Positions 21,061 through 32,834 of a stretch of DNA of 64,000 bases are shown piece by piece. Position 1 is the first letter of the stretch; each line of letters begins with the position of its first letter. The notes below the pieces were generated by a model. The model ran no database searches. It saw nothing but the letters and a program-made list of their open reading frames with translations, and was not told the DNA's origin. This DNA comes from Gerris lacustris (Eukaryota; Arthropoda; Insecta; Hemiptera; Gerridae), in contig OX578282.1 of NCBI GenBank assembly GCA_951217055.1, forward strand, positions 49,468,329-49,532,328, read 5' to 3'. The position numbers were made by a program, and so were the translations under genes.

Positions 21061-21424
21061 ATATTAATAAAAGATATTAGTGTACTAATATCAAGTCATT
21101 ATTGTTACCAATAATAAAATATATTAGAGTTACTAATAATAAAATATATGTGTTACTAATAATAAAATATATTATTGTTACTAATAATAAAATATTAGTT
21201 CTACTTTTGCTAATAATTAGCTGTTTCTATAGAACTTTTGTTGTAGTAACTCAAAAGCAATAAAAATAAATAAAGTAAAATCAAATTTAATTAGATTATT
21301 AACTAAATTCCACTGAAATAATATTTTATAGAGGATGTTAGTTCCAACCACTTTGGTTGGACCATACAGGTCTATATTATATTATAGGAAAAAGAATATC
21401 AATTTTTCTCATTTAGTTTTTATT

Positions 21425-22139
21425 AGGGTCCGTAGGCAAAACCAAGGACCCTTATATTTTCCTGCGTGTGTCTGTCCGTCCGTCCTCTCGCGTGCTCTCA
21501 CGGCTACACCTTTCGTCTGATCACTTTGAAATTTGGCATGTATGCGTCTTGTACCTGCCCACATATTTTAAAAATATAGCGACTTAAAAAAAATATTTTT
21601 CAAAAAAATTAGGGTAAAAACACTTAAGGGTTAAAATTTTTTAATTTTTTTTCGACACCGGGAGGGGTATCATATGAAAGGGTACGTCGAGCTGATTACA
21701 AAAATATATAATTCTTTGGTTATAACTTTGATAGGGCGAGCGTAGGCGAGTTTGAAGCGGGTTTGAAACGTGTCCCCCTCCCCTCTATCTCGCTTATGTG
21801 AAGTGCAAAAAATCTGAAAAAATTCCTGAACATTCTTCGACCAAAAGTAAAGATACCACTTTTTGGAAATTTCGAAAAAAATATTATTTTATTTTTTATT
21901 GACAAAATAGTTTTTTTTATAATTATGGTCTTTTCGATGTATTTATATGGTTGTAGTCCGGTTCAGTGGCAACAAAATACTTTATCAGAGTGTGTTTTGA
22001 GAATATCAGACCCTTAGAATGGTTCAAAGTAAGCTTTTTAGCATTTTAAAAAAACACTGTTTATATACTTTACAGTTAAACACTATATAGTGTGGCCTAC
22101 AAACCCTGGCTGTGTGCTGACTAGCACTCACTTGACATG
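21425..22139 (+). mobile_element. Family D element, copy 1
   Basis: Begins at AGGGTCCGTAGGC after a T-rich stretch, with the hairpin partner GGACCCTTATAT, then TGTCTGTCCGTCCGTCC. The far end carries the inverse GTGGCCTACAAACCCT. Inner landmarks are AGCTCGACGTACC (in inverse copies) and GCGAGCGTAGGCGAG. Copies at 38238-38882 and 41579-42293 are inverted. Non-coding. Confidence 0.8.
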
Positions 22140-22360
22140 TTTATTACTATTGAAAAGATGTGGGATGTGGGTATTGTAATAGTCTCTAAATGCTTTAATA
22201 TTGCTAATTATATTTGTTAACTCAATCGTAATTTCAGGGTCTCAACATAAAAAAAAGTAAATTGGTAAGATTGACGAGAACAACCGCAGGCATTTGAAAC
22301 TGACGATTTACTTAGGGTTTGAGAAAACGAAAAAAACACCTTTATTCCTAAGGTCTACAG
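22140..22360. other. Unassigned
   Basis: Contains AATTTCAG/GG and other acceptor-like sites but no sustained frame. Confidence 0.3.
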
Positions 22361-22471
22361 GATCGGCCTGGAGTGTTCGATAAGAGCCACTATATCAAGG
22401 CCCAAACACCATCTAGGTTTCGATTGGAAGAAGTAAAGCGCGTGTTTTTAGCCTCATTGTTACGTGAAGCA
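22361..22471 (+). CDS. Candidate 111-nt exon
   Basis: An acceptor-like ATTCCTAAGGTCTACAG precedes the block, and a strong donor, GCA/GTAAGTAT, follows it. The 111 nt are 37 codons with phase 0 at both ends. The open frame reads DRPGVFDKSHYIK, then AQTPSRFRLEEVKRVFLASLLREA in two parts, and would stop six codons into the intron. It is GC-richer than its flanks. No family is recognised. It is on the opposite strand from the candidate at 11334, so the two cannot belong to one transcript. A decayed transposon ORF is an alternative. Confidence 0.3.
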
Positions 22472-22600
22472 GTAAGTATCCCCTTTCTATAATGTACATT
22501 GCACATGTGCTGCCGACAGAAACAGAAAGAATAGAATGCTAAGAAAAATCACTCGGTAAATACTAGTTTTTGTTATTATCATTTTTTTTTTTTTTTTAGG
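22472..22600. other. Unassigned
   Basis: A T-run near 22582-22597 borders family E. Confidence 0.4.
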
Positions 22601-22821
22601 AAAAAAAGTAATACATTTATTTTTCTTAAAGTGTGTTAAAAACGTTATCTCTATAAAAAGAAATTAAAAGATTTACACTTCAGCCGACACGTGTGTGGGG
22701 ATTTACAATTTAAAGTTCTTTTGACCTACTGACCCTATAAAGATAAAAATTAAAAAACCCGAATGTTATTTCAAATACATCTAGCTGATAAACGACCATG
22801 TTTGATTATTTTAAGATACTC
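22601..22821 (-). repeat. Family E dispersed repeat, copy 2
   Basis: Inverse of 14808-15028 with scattered mismatches and small indels. The short open frame starting inside it is not coding. Confidence 0.8.
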
Positions 22822-23992
22822 AAACTCCTTGACTTATTATTGAAAACATCTCAAGCTAAGAGATTAATTTTCAAAAATAGAGGCACTTCAAACATTAGAG
22901 CTGTACTAAAAACGATACGAATAACTTTTAATATCTATAAAAGAGTACCAGAAATAGAATATACAACAGGATTTAGAAGATAAATTAGTTTTTCATGGTG
23001 GAGTGATTGTGGAGAATTGGAATTAAACTCAAATAAAGGGTTATTTATATGCAGGTTATAAACAATGAATCAATGATCATGGTCAAAAAAGCGCAGTGCC
23101 GCCAACCTGATTTCAACAACTTCATTACATTTGCCATTCATTTTCTACTATTTATAAAATAATTAAGTTGCAATCTTTACTTTTTTTTTGCCCTACTTTA
23201 CTTTTTCTCCCTACTTTTTGAGTTCAGGGATGAAAAGACCTGTTTTAGTCCCTCTAAACTAATTCAAAATCATAACTTTTTCTCCCTACTGGAGATAAAA
23301 TATTATGTTGAATGTTTTTCTACGTTGTCTTGCAGCAATTTTATTATATTTTTTATTTTTACATGTTATAAACTACACTTTTCAAATTAATATTTTGAAT
23401 TGACATAATTAATTTGATCTCTTGGGTTTAACCCAAACGTGTCATTGACATTTTAATATATATTGGCTTCTATTAAAGATTGTGTTTATTTAGTGTGTTT
23501 GTATAACGATAAAAAATTATTAAAACGATACCAATTTGCCCAATAAGGTTTTTAGTTTCGGGATAGTTCAGAGGAGATATAGTTATCTATTATTAGCAAG
23601 AATAATTGCCTTTATATTTATTTAAATAATTATATATTCATAAAAATAAATATTCTTGGTTTTACTCAAAAGTTAAAATTTAGATATTATAATCTATATA
23701 AAGCAACTATAGTATAAACAATATCAAAAACATCCTATATATTGTTATCTTTGTTTTAAGTGTAAAAATATTCTATTCAGCCACTTCTATTTTCTATTTT
23801 ATCTTAGAATTAACCCAGTTCAAGATAGATGAATAGATTAAAGAAACAGAAGGAATGTTTATAATTAAAATTCCATTTCAAGATAATCTAAATTTTCCCA
23901 AAGACTCGCAAACTCTTTACACCTAGTTGTAGCAATAAGAAAAAAAGCTATGACAAGCTCTGGGACACCTACAGCATAGTCTCTCTTAACTA
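22822..23992. other. Unassigned AT-rich DNA
   Basis: CTTTTTCTCCCTAC occurs twice at about 23198-23290, echoing the phrase near 14037. No element is defined. Confidence 0.4.
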
Positions 23993-24114
23993 TAGTCCAC
24001 ACCGAGACTCAATATTTCGCATCTTTGTTGCGTGGTTGCCCTGATTCAATACACTCCGGGGACAAGGGGACATGTTGTGGCTCAGCACGCAACATTGAGT
24101 CCGGGTTTGGACTA
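23993..24114. mobile_element. Family P MITE, 122 bp
   Basis: TAGTCCACACCGAGACTCAA at the left is inverted at the right as TTGAGTCCGGGTTTGGACTA (3 mismatches in 21). Further pairing of GTTGCGTG with CACGCAAC lies inside. It shares the TA-GTCC start with families F, G and L. Confidence 0.8.
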
Positions 24115-24981
24115 AATTTCCAATATTCAAATATAACTTAGAACATCTTAAATAAGATATTATAAATTAAATTTTGCTTCTAGTGCGAAAAGGGAAGAAT
24201 TATGTTTAAGATAAGAATCTTTTTGAGATTCATACATTTATAAATCGCACTTAAGGGGGGGTGGAAATTTGTGAAACATGCAGTTTTCCTATTTTTTGGA
24301 TTTAAGCATTGTGAGAAAACTATCATATCTACAGACGTCATTTTGTACTTAAATTAAAGCTAATTAATTTTCTACAACATCTCTCCATATTACTCGTAAA
24401 ATGAGTATTTTCTCCAATTTCAGGGTCAAAAGTTGACAAAATTTAACTTTTTTGGAAAAAATTTCGAATTTTCGGAGGGCTGTATCTTAGTAACCATTAG
24501 ACCGACAGAGTTGATTCGGGCCTCATCTTGTAGAAAATTTAATTTAGTTTTAAAATGAAGTTAGCACAGGTCTTTCGAAGTGCTCCTAACAACATATAAA
24601 AAAATCATAACTAGCCGTTAGTTTGCGAATTTATCGATTTCTAGTGTAGTATTTGACTGGCCTAATGATCGTACTTTTTTTTTCTTTTCATAAGAATATT
24701 GGACCTATTGTTTTCAACAATAAACTTCAAACCAGGATATTATTGCACTGAAAAATTGTTAGTTTTCATCATTTGCCTTACCGACCTATAGCTTACCACA
24801 CAGATATTGAAATGTTGTTATTTCGACGAATTAATTTCGTTATATCGAAAAATACCACATTTAGGTAAAGTTTGTATATTTATAATACATTTTAATTTTT
24901 ATAATGTATAGAACAAGCGCGTAACACTAACGTAAGCACTTGAGACTAAATTATCTCGTGATTTTTTAAGACTGGAGTCGT
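24115..24981. other. Probable old repeat and unassigned DNA
   Basis: 24241-24640 reads like common insect repeat sequence (CTGTATCTTAGTAACC, ATCTTGTAGAAAATTTAAT), but no second copy lies in the window. Confidence 0.35.
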
Positions 24982-25847
24982 GGATATTTCCTGAGAACAT
25001 TCTTGGAGAACAGCAGCAGCTGGCCTTGAGCTCCCATTATCTCTAACAGAGAAGTAAAATTTTGTGTCTTGGAGACACAGGAGTGAGTATTGTTGAGACT
25101 AGACACGATAGATTCTGAAAAGATAATGGAAAACTATGAGGACTGTAAGGATGATAAAAGTGATTTTAAAGAGATGCTACGCAATCTTCACGATTTGAAT
25201 GAATGAATAAAGCTTCAAAACACACAAGAGATCAAGTATTTAAATCAGCGCCAAAAAATCACACGGATAAAAACCACACAAATATCCTTAGAACACACGA
25301 AAGTTAGCCGGAGAAGCAAGATGGCATATTTTACCACCGCACCGATGGGAAGAAGAGGGACAACCACCACCTTACCAAGTTATCGTACCTAAGAGAATGC
25401 ATGTGGACAAAATGGAAACATTTCAAGGAGGCCCAGGTGGAGGCCATCTAGGTAATGCTAAAACCTCCAAAAAGATCAGCTGTAGGTTTTACTGGCCTGT
25501 TTATTTAAAGGATATGGAGGAGTGGGTGAAAACTTGGCCTGAGTGTGGTGCTAAAAAAGGCTCGAGAATCCTATGCAATTGGTTGCAGCGGGGTTTCCGT
25601 TCCAAAGAGTAGCTATGGATATCCTTGGTCCTCTTCCTGTCACCCAGAGAGGTAATAAGTACATCGTTGTAGCCCACTTTGATAAAGTGACTTGATTATG
25701 TTTGGATTTTATTTTTATTGCAATGTGGGAAGCTATTGATTTTCTTATGTCCCTTCTGGATATTTGCTGAGAACAATATTGGAGAACAGCAGCAGCTGGT
25801 CTTGATCTCCCTTTTAGTCTCTAAAAGAGAAAAAAATTCTGTGTCTA
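24982..25847 (+). mobile_element. LTR-type element remnant with short direct ends
   Basis: Two direct repeats of about 89 bp (24982-25069, 25758-25847) share GGAGAACAGCAGCAGCTGG and TTCTGTGTCT or a close variant. They bracket the integrase relic described next. They could be LTR remnants. Gag, protease and reverse transcriptase are missing, so this is a heavily deleted copy. Confidence 0.6.
25361..25695 (+). pseudogene. Ty3/gypsy integrase relic (HHCC and core start)
   Basis: The frame gives YQVIVPKRM, then GHLGNAKTSKKI, FYWPVYLKDMEEWVKTW and PECGAKKG. This is the zinc-binding HHCC region that opens Ty3/gypsy integrases (GHLG, FYWPxMxxDxxxW, CxxC). A frameshift at about 25590 leads to FPFQRVAMDILGPLPVTQRG and YIVVAHFDKVT before a stop at 25693. 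That corresponds to the start of the DDE core, where WxxVAMDxxGPLPxTxxGN is expected. Later catalytic residues are absent and the copy is dead. Confidence 0.9.
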
Positions 25848-26198
25848 ATGAAAGACTCTAAATCCATCTGTCAGTAAATAACTTTCATGGAAATGGAGTA
25901 CAAATTTGGAATTTGTTACCAATTGAAATTAACACGTTTCACACCTGATCCTAGTCTTAATACTAAATAGTGTATTTTTTTTTTTTTTTTTTTTTTAAGG
26001 GAGAAGCTGTAGTATAGAAAGAATTGCATATTCTTGATACGAGATTAATTTTATAATCTTCTTTTCAGCGTACCTTTTTCTGAGCTTTCCACAATGTGCC
26101 TAATCCAAAAATATTTGCAGAAAATGTGTTTTGTCCAACAGTACCAAGTAAATTTTATTAAGAATGGTATAAGAAGGCTGATATTTGTTTAATACACT
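25848..26198. other. Unassigned, with a T-run
   Basis: T-run at about 25976-25997. Nothing else recognised. Confidence 0.4.
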
Positions 26199-26421
26199 AT
26201 TGTAGTAAAGTTTTTCCCTAGGTGACTCTGAGGAAAATGAAGTAGAGATGCTTTGTTGCCAAATATTTTATTTTTTACTTTTGTACCACGCTTATATTAA
26301 TTGTTAAACGATAAAATAAATAAGAGCGACAACACTGGACATTTTCTATTGGCCAGTTTCCTTTTGTAAACTTCCCTCCCCAACTTACTCAGAGATACCG
26401 TGGGAAAAACTTTATTGTAGT
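26199..26421. mobile_element. MITE with exact 8-bp target duplication
   Basis: The 207-bp element (26207-26413) has ends AAAGTTTTTCCC and GGGAAAAACTTT, with the inverted match continuing imperfectly to CTCTGAG. ATTGTAGT flanks both sides (26199-26206, 26414-26421). An 8-bp duplication occurs in hAT and P superfamilies. The ends are not the usual hAT CAGNG, so the superfamily is open. Confidence 0.9.
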
Positions 26422-28269
26422 AGTGAATTTACAAGTAAGATTTTGAATGCCTACATAGAACGAGTTATAAGTTGTCATCCTTTTATTTTTATTATAATAT
26501 GTAAGGTTATTTGTAGAAAAGGTTGATTGGTTTAGATATTGATTGAGGGGAAAATTTTAAGCTCCTTTCTCTTGAGTCAAAAATCCCTAGGCAAGTTTCT
26601 TGCTTCATAAGTTTGTTAAGATGTAAAGGGGATGATACAGATTGACAAACTACAAAGTGAAAGGACCCCCTGGGTTCTAAGCTCGCCCCTCGAGTTGTGT
26701 ACTTCGTCTGGTTGACTTATCTTCACTTTTAGCTGTGTTTCGGGTTATATTAAGTTAACTTGAGACTTTGGGACTTAACTTTCCTTTAGGGGGCATAGAA
26801 CTTCCGTCAGCCTAATCTCATTGACCTCTTTACTTATATACATTATTTCCGGGAGATTGCATTAAACTTGACGACGAACTTGCGAAAAGGAATTTTCTTT
26901 TACTTTAAAATGATACAGTGAATAATTTGTTAAAAAATGTGTAATAAATCCAATTGTATATACTCTTTATATGAGAATTAAAAGTATTCTATAATTTCTT
27001 TTATAGTTCCTCTTCATTAAAGTTGAAATATTTTGAATTAAAACACCAATTAATATAGAAAAATTGTATCAAGTTTTCTTTTTAACCATGAATCTATATT
27101 AATGAGAGACAGTTGCTTCAAAATGGTAGGAGCTAAACTAAACGATTCTTTAGGAGGAAAGAATAACATTCAATTAATTTCCATTTACTTCTACCGTCTG
27201 ACTACATTGAAAAGTACGCAGTCATTGAATTCTATAAAATATTAGGTTTTCCGAAGGGTTTATTTGCAGGAATATCAACTGCAGATTAATCTTACAGTTT
27301 GATTAGGAAGTATACATTATCTCTTCACACCAAACAAATTATGATTCCAAGTTATTTTCGGACTTTTTTAACAGACCGAGAATGGACCAGGAAATGCCAG
27401 GCTAACATAAATTAAAAAATAATAATTATTATTTTATTTATAAATAATATTGATTACCCTAAGAGTTATTTTGCAGTAAAAAAGGCGTTTACTTACGTAA
27501 AGAAATATCGCGGACATCCTTCAGACGATATTAGGTAGATATCACGGGATGTCTACCGTTTAGTGCATCGCCTTCGAACTTGTTATATCTTAGGTCCAAG
27601 AACTCTCTAATATCTCCGTATACTTGTTCACTATAAAAACGACCAAACCATAAAATATTAATACATTATTTTTTGCCCAGCGAAGTCAGCTTAAACTAGT
27701 TTATTCGTTCTTGGCGAAACTTGTACAATATGATTAGGTTCGGGTATCAAACGGAAAACATTTATTATCCGACAAATAATAGGATTTAGCTAGACTAATT
27801 ACTTTTTTGAATTCATGATTATAAATAATGTTGTCATACTAAGGTATAATGAACTCTCTCAAAGATATATCCAAGAATGCCCTAAATTTAATAAGAATAA
27901 TAAATCTATATCTTATAAATCAGTAGCCAGTATTAGTTAAGTGGATTTTATACTTTTTAATCATATGGTAAATTTAAAAGAATCGTCGAACAAAGCCTTG
28001 ATTTAAAATCAAGTGTATCGATTTTGCTATAATTTTGCTGTGCTAATTTCAAGTACTTTTTTTTTTAAATGGTCAACACATCATCAATTAAACTTCCATG
28101 TGAAAACAATAAAAATCAAAAGTCGTCTATTAAAGATTTATTTATTATTTTATTTTAAGCTTAGCAAGGATAATAAAAATAATTATCTTGTCAATATATC
28201 AATAAAGTTGTAAATGTTATTTAAATGATATTGTAATGTGATCTTATAATCAGAAGGTATAAGTAATTA
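26422..28269. other. Unassigned AT-rich DNA
   Basis: No repeat copy, terminal structure or convincing frame. The open frame at 28013-28213 is AT-driven. Confidence 0.4.
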
Positions 28270-28880
28270 TGAAAATCCTTTAGTTAAATCTACGATTGAG
28301 AAAGAAGATTCCCCAGAATTATAAAAGCAGGGCCATGTGAAAGGATGAAAGGTTAAAGCCAGAGGCCTTGCTAAGAGAGAATTTAATGAACCGTTAAAAA
28401 ACTGTTTAATGATTAACTTGCCATAGATGTGGCGAGGGAGACGAAGGAACAATGATCATTAGGGCAAGGTTAATTTCCCTCAGCCGTGTTATTTCGGGGG
28501 AAGTTTAATGTGAATTCGCTCTTTGGTAAGCTAATGGAGATTACGACAAAAAAGTAACCTCGTCTTGGGTTTTGAAAATATAGAAGCGTCTGACATCTAG
28601 CGGCGAAACGACGAAATTTAATAGTTTAACGTTCTTCTCGCTAGAAAGCGCCACCTACACCCTAACCCTCTCGAAAATGTTTTTAGTTGTAAAAACAGCT
28701 GATAGATGGTGTGGGCGAGCCAGGCTCGCTTTCTGAATCGATAGTGTCCCGCACAAACTCTCCATCCCGAGATAAAGAAGAGAAAGAGAGAGAGAGGGAG
28801 GTGGCCCCCTGCAGTGTCTGATAACCTTCCCCCCTACCCCAGCTGATATCAGCACCCCTTCCACAGGAGAGGGAGACGTA
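28270..28880. other. Unique, GC-richer island
   Basis: Single copy in the window. It contains TTTAATGATTAAC, AATGATCATTAG, a decayed relative of the CATCTAGCGGC inverted repeat, and an (AG)n tract near 28775-28800. A regulatory element is possible but unsupported. Confidence 0.25.
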
Positions 28881-31789
28881 AAAAAATATACCTTCGCATT
28901 TTTATCTTCTGCTCTTGACCCCTTCCCTCTCCAACCTCAATCCTCACCAAAAATAAAATTATAGTATACAAATGTAATTTAAACAGGTATTTATGTTTTA
29001 ATAATAATCCAAGAAAGGTTTGGTCTTATCTCTTTACATTAATGAAATATATTTTTGCATTTTACTTTAGCCTTATTATAAAAGTTAATCAAGAGCTAAA
29101 ATAAGTCAAAAGACGAATTAGTAATTTCAAAACAAAGCTAAACTAACCTGAACACATATTTTAACAGAGAAGAAACTATTTTTAACTATTAAATACACAA
29201 GTTAAGTTTTTTACAAACACGTTTATAATTATTATTACTTTTTATTAGTATCTAAAGGTTTGGGGTTGTTTTTTTGTAAAACAAGGAGAAAAAATGCTAT
29301 AAAGTTTTTAAGTTGGCCTTGATTGATACAGCTTTACTAATTCAAAGAAATTTAACTTTTTAATGAACTTAGCTCAATATAATTAAAATGCCAGGATATT
29401 TTTATTAAGGACAACCTCAAACAGAATGTGATACATGAGTATTTGTTGTTTTGAGTTGATAACCACAAACTCTTTTTATAGGTTAATCCTTATTATTTCC
29501 TATAAAACTTAATCCAAATAACAAAAGTTACACGAAAAGACTTAAAAAAAGGAAATGCCGGCTTCTGAATCTTTTTACGATAATTATAAATAAAGTTGCC
29601 AAGTATGGGCTTTCAGAACATGCAAAGGGTCCTTAAGCAATTTAACAAATCGGATGAGTTTGTTAACCAGTTTAATCGGCCCAGCCATTTTATGATAGCG
29701 GTCATTTAAAAGTTTATTTTAGCAATAACTTTTGAACCGTTTATTATAACGACGTCAAACAAACGCCTTTAAATGCATTTCTATCATCCATCGTCTTAAG
29801 ACAATGAAACCACTAAGTCTCTAGATTACACTATTCCTAAGATATTAGTTTTTATATACGGTATTATATAAGAGTTTGCGGGTATAACTTAGAGCGTCCT
29901 TCTCTTTCCTTTGACACCCCACATTACGCCTTTCCGTTATAAAAGTCCATCTCTTAACCACTAACTAACCACTACTAACTAACTAACTAACTAACTATCC
30001 ACTTGTTTTTTACAGACCTTCAACAAAGAATTCGTTTTATTGTATCAAAAGCTGTTTTTTGTGAAGGTATATCATTTGTAGATTTCATATGTAGGGCAAC
30101 TATTAAGACTAATCAATCTTGCCTGATTTTACTTTAATACCATAAACAATAAAGGCAGCTAATTAGGAATAATGAAAAGATTTTATTTTACCAAAAGTAA
30201 CTTTACTGTCAAAGACAGCAATTAACGTTAAATAGCATGAAAACAGATTGTGAATGGAAATAGTAAGTGAGTCTAGTCAGAGGTTTAAATCGACGTCAAA
30301 AGACTGCCTCAACTACCAAAATACCTATAATTCATTTTACCGACAGTTTTAATGCCTTGCTGACTTTGATGAATGCAAAAGGACTAAAATAATGACTTAA
30401 TATAATGTTAATCGGGTCATAACCCGAATTTGTTTAATTAATTATTATAAGTGGTCTTCATTGTAAGGTTTTCAACTTTCCGGGAATATATATGAAAATT
30501 CTAGTTTGAAATAAAAACAAAATCGTCGTCCCCTTTATTTTGGATTCCTGCATTTACACCATAGAGAGTGTTGGCAATGTCACTGGAACAAGGCACGAAA
30601 CGGCCAATATACCTTAACTTCAAAAATAATTTTAAAATTTTCCCATAACGGAAGTCAAACAGGATCGATGCGACGCTTTCTCTATGCTATGAGAGCGAGG
30701 AAAAAAGGTTTGTGTTAAGCGCAAAGCTTGCGCGGGAAGTAAAAGTACCATAATAACTGCTTTAAAACAAAATATTTTTGAGTCATGGGCTCACAATATT
30801 AAAACAACAACTTGGCAATTTTAATACTTTTAACCATGAAAGTTAAAGGCCAGTGACAACAACTAAGAGTCATTTTCGTAGACTTGGCTGCATTTGGCTA
30901 TAAAAAATAGAAAGAAAAAAAATGAAAGTGTACAACAATTAAAGTAATGGGTTCCTTCTAAGACCTTTGCAACGATGCCTAATTAGAAAAGATTAAGAAA
31001 GTAGAATTAATGGCAAACGTGCCCAGGATTGCAAATTATTAGTATTATTGAAAAAGAAAATAATGATGCAGAAAGGACTCCTGTCATGGAGAATATAACC
31101 ACAAATCCTTCGGTCTTAATAATTTCGGGTATAACGTTTAACTTATTTTATTTTATTAATTTTAAATCTAATTTTATTTATAAGCCTGAAACTTTACAAC
31201 TAGGCAATACTGAATCGAATAAAAATAAATAAAATTTGCTCCGTTACTTTAGTTCCTAAACCATTACAAATAATTTTTCTGCGTAATATGTTACAGCAAA
31301 CCTCTGTTTTAGTATCTTATGTTTAACATTTTTATCTCTCACTAATAGTTGTAGTCTATTCTGTTTCCACAAATATAATTTGACTAACGTCACTGATCAC
31401 AAGAAAACAAATAAAGTCGTAAAATCGCATGATAATCGATATAAACCGGCAAGGAGAATATGCTCCATTTTATTACTACTGCAATTTACATTTTTCCCTT
31501 TGCATTGGATCTAAAGGGAAATCTTTACTTGGAAATAAACGTATTGGTGAAACAATTCGATCGGAAAAAATGTGTTACCATATAGTAATTTGTACGTTTT
31601 CAATTCAATTTCTGGTAATTATTCTCTCTTTAAATAAGCTTGCTTGTCATTTCTGTAAATTTATATTATTTAAGTTTACATCGATCAAGATCAAAACGTA
31701 CTTTTTAACAAGTGAAAGGCATTATAAGTCCTACGTTTTCACCTATCAGTTGTGACTAATCTTTAAATTCTCTACCTTAGATGTAAATA
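28881..31789. other. Unassigned AT-rich DNA
   Basis: Contains a (CTAA)n tract at about 29970-29997. The open frame at 31429-31755 (108 codons) shows no domain or compositional sign of coding. Confidence 0.4.
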
Positions 31790-32353
31790 ATTGAAGCGAT
31801 CGTAAGCGAGCTTCTTACATTCAACAAAATATGCATTCTGTCTCTCAGTTACGTTTACGTGTCTAACGACAACTTGAGTTGAAAAGTTGACCGATTTAGT
31901 TAAAATTTTGTATTCATGTTCCTTTTACTAATTCTCAGGAAAATTTCGTTGGACAGAGGTAGGTATCCGTCTAAGAGTTCACGCGCAATGCTCGCGTAAA
32001 CGTGAGCTTCAAATGTAAAATTGGAATTTCAGAACGGGAAAAGGTTCTATCATCATCTATTCAATGAGACAAACATTTTTTACAAATACATAAATCATGA
32101 AATTTTATCATTTTGAAGTGATAAAATTTCAACTTTATAGAAGTAGTAGTTATTGAGTGAAGGGACACATATTATATTAGTTGATATGAAAATGCCCAAA
32201 ACATGTAAGTTAAGGAATATGTAGAAAGGAACCCTTCTTCCCCACTACACAGCTCTCTATTACAATCATCCTCTCTAACTATCAACTCATCATGAATAAC
32301 TTTTTTCTTAATATCTAATATTTATAGCATTGATAGAGCCATGCTATGCCTAG
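31790..32353 (-). mobile_element. Family A element, copy 2
   Basis: Inverse of 18780-19538 with internal deletions. ATTGAAGCGATCGTAAGCG is at the left, and ATAGAGCCATGCTATGCCTA at the right matches the outer left extension of copy 1. This shows that the extension belongs to the element. Confidence 0.75.
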
Positions 32354-32834
32354 TTATAAGTCACATCTTAGCTATTATAATAGAACTATTTTCTCTTTGC
32401 TGAAACAGTATTTCTTCAAAATAAACCTCATTTTAACGAGGATATGTTTTTGGGTTGGAGGACGGAAGAAATTTCCGTCACAAAAAAACCTACTTGAAAA
32501 AAAAAAAAAAACCCTATGAACAATGTGTTGCTCTTAAATAGTACCGTATTACCGGTAGGTAACAGGGAGGTAGCTCATCCCACTCACTTTTTAGTACTAT
32601 ATTTCCCCGATACGAGCGCACCATAACAACCGGCTTCAGAGGGGGTGGTGTATATGTTGTCTAAACTAGTTTCAATGCCCAAAATCATATACATGATTCA
32701 ATGTTTGGAGTGTATTTATGAACTGCGAAAAACCTTTATAAGCGAATAAAAAAACATTTTATTTTATTATATGGTGTATAAAAAAAAACTCTTATATGTC
32801 TATATAAGAGTTTTGTTGAGTTGTTTTGTAAAAA
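32354..32834. other. Unassigned, with one isolated minisatellite unit
   Basis: TTCAATGCCCAAAATCATAT at about 32672 matches the 26-bp unit of 7901-8035. Confidence 0.5.

Noticed and set aside
22798..22983. 61-codon open frame with KTSQAKRLIFKNRGTSNIRA
   Set aside because: It begins inside family E and has no support beyond being open.
29970..29997. Telomere-type repeat
   Set aside because: CTAA units of four bases; the insect telomere unit is TTAGG.
31429..31755. 108-codon open frame on the plus strand
   Set aside because: Biased to Ile, Lys, Phe and Tyr as expected of AT-rich DNA; no domain, no splice context, not GC-enriched.
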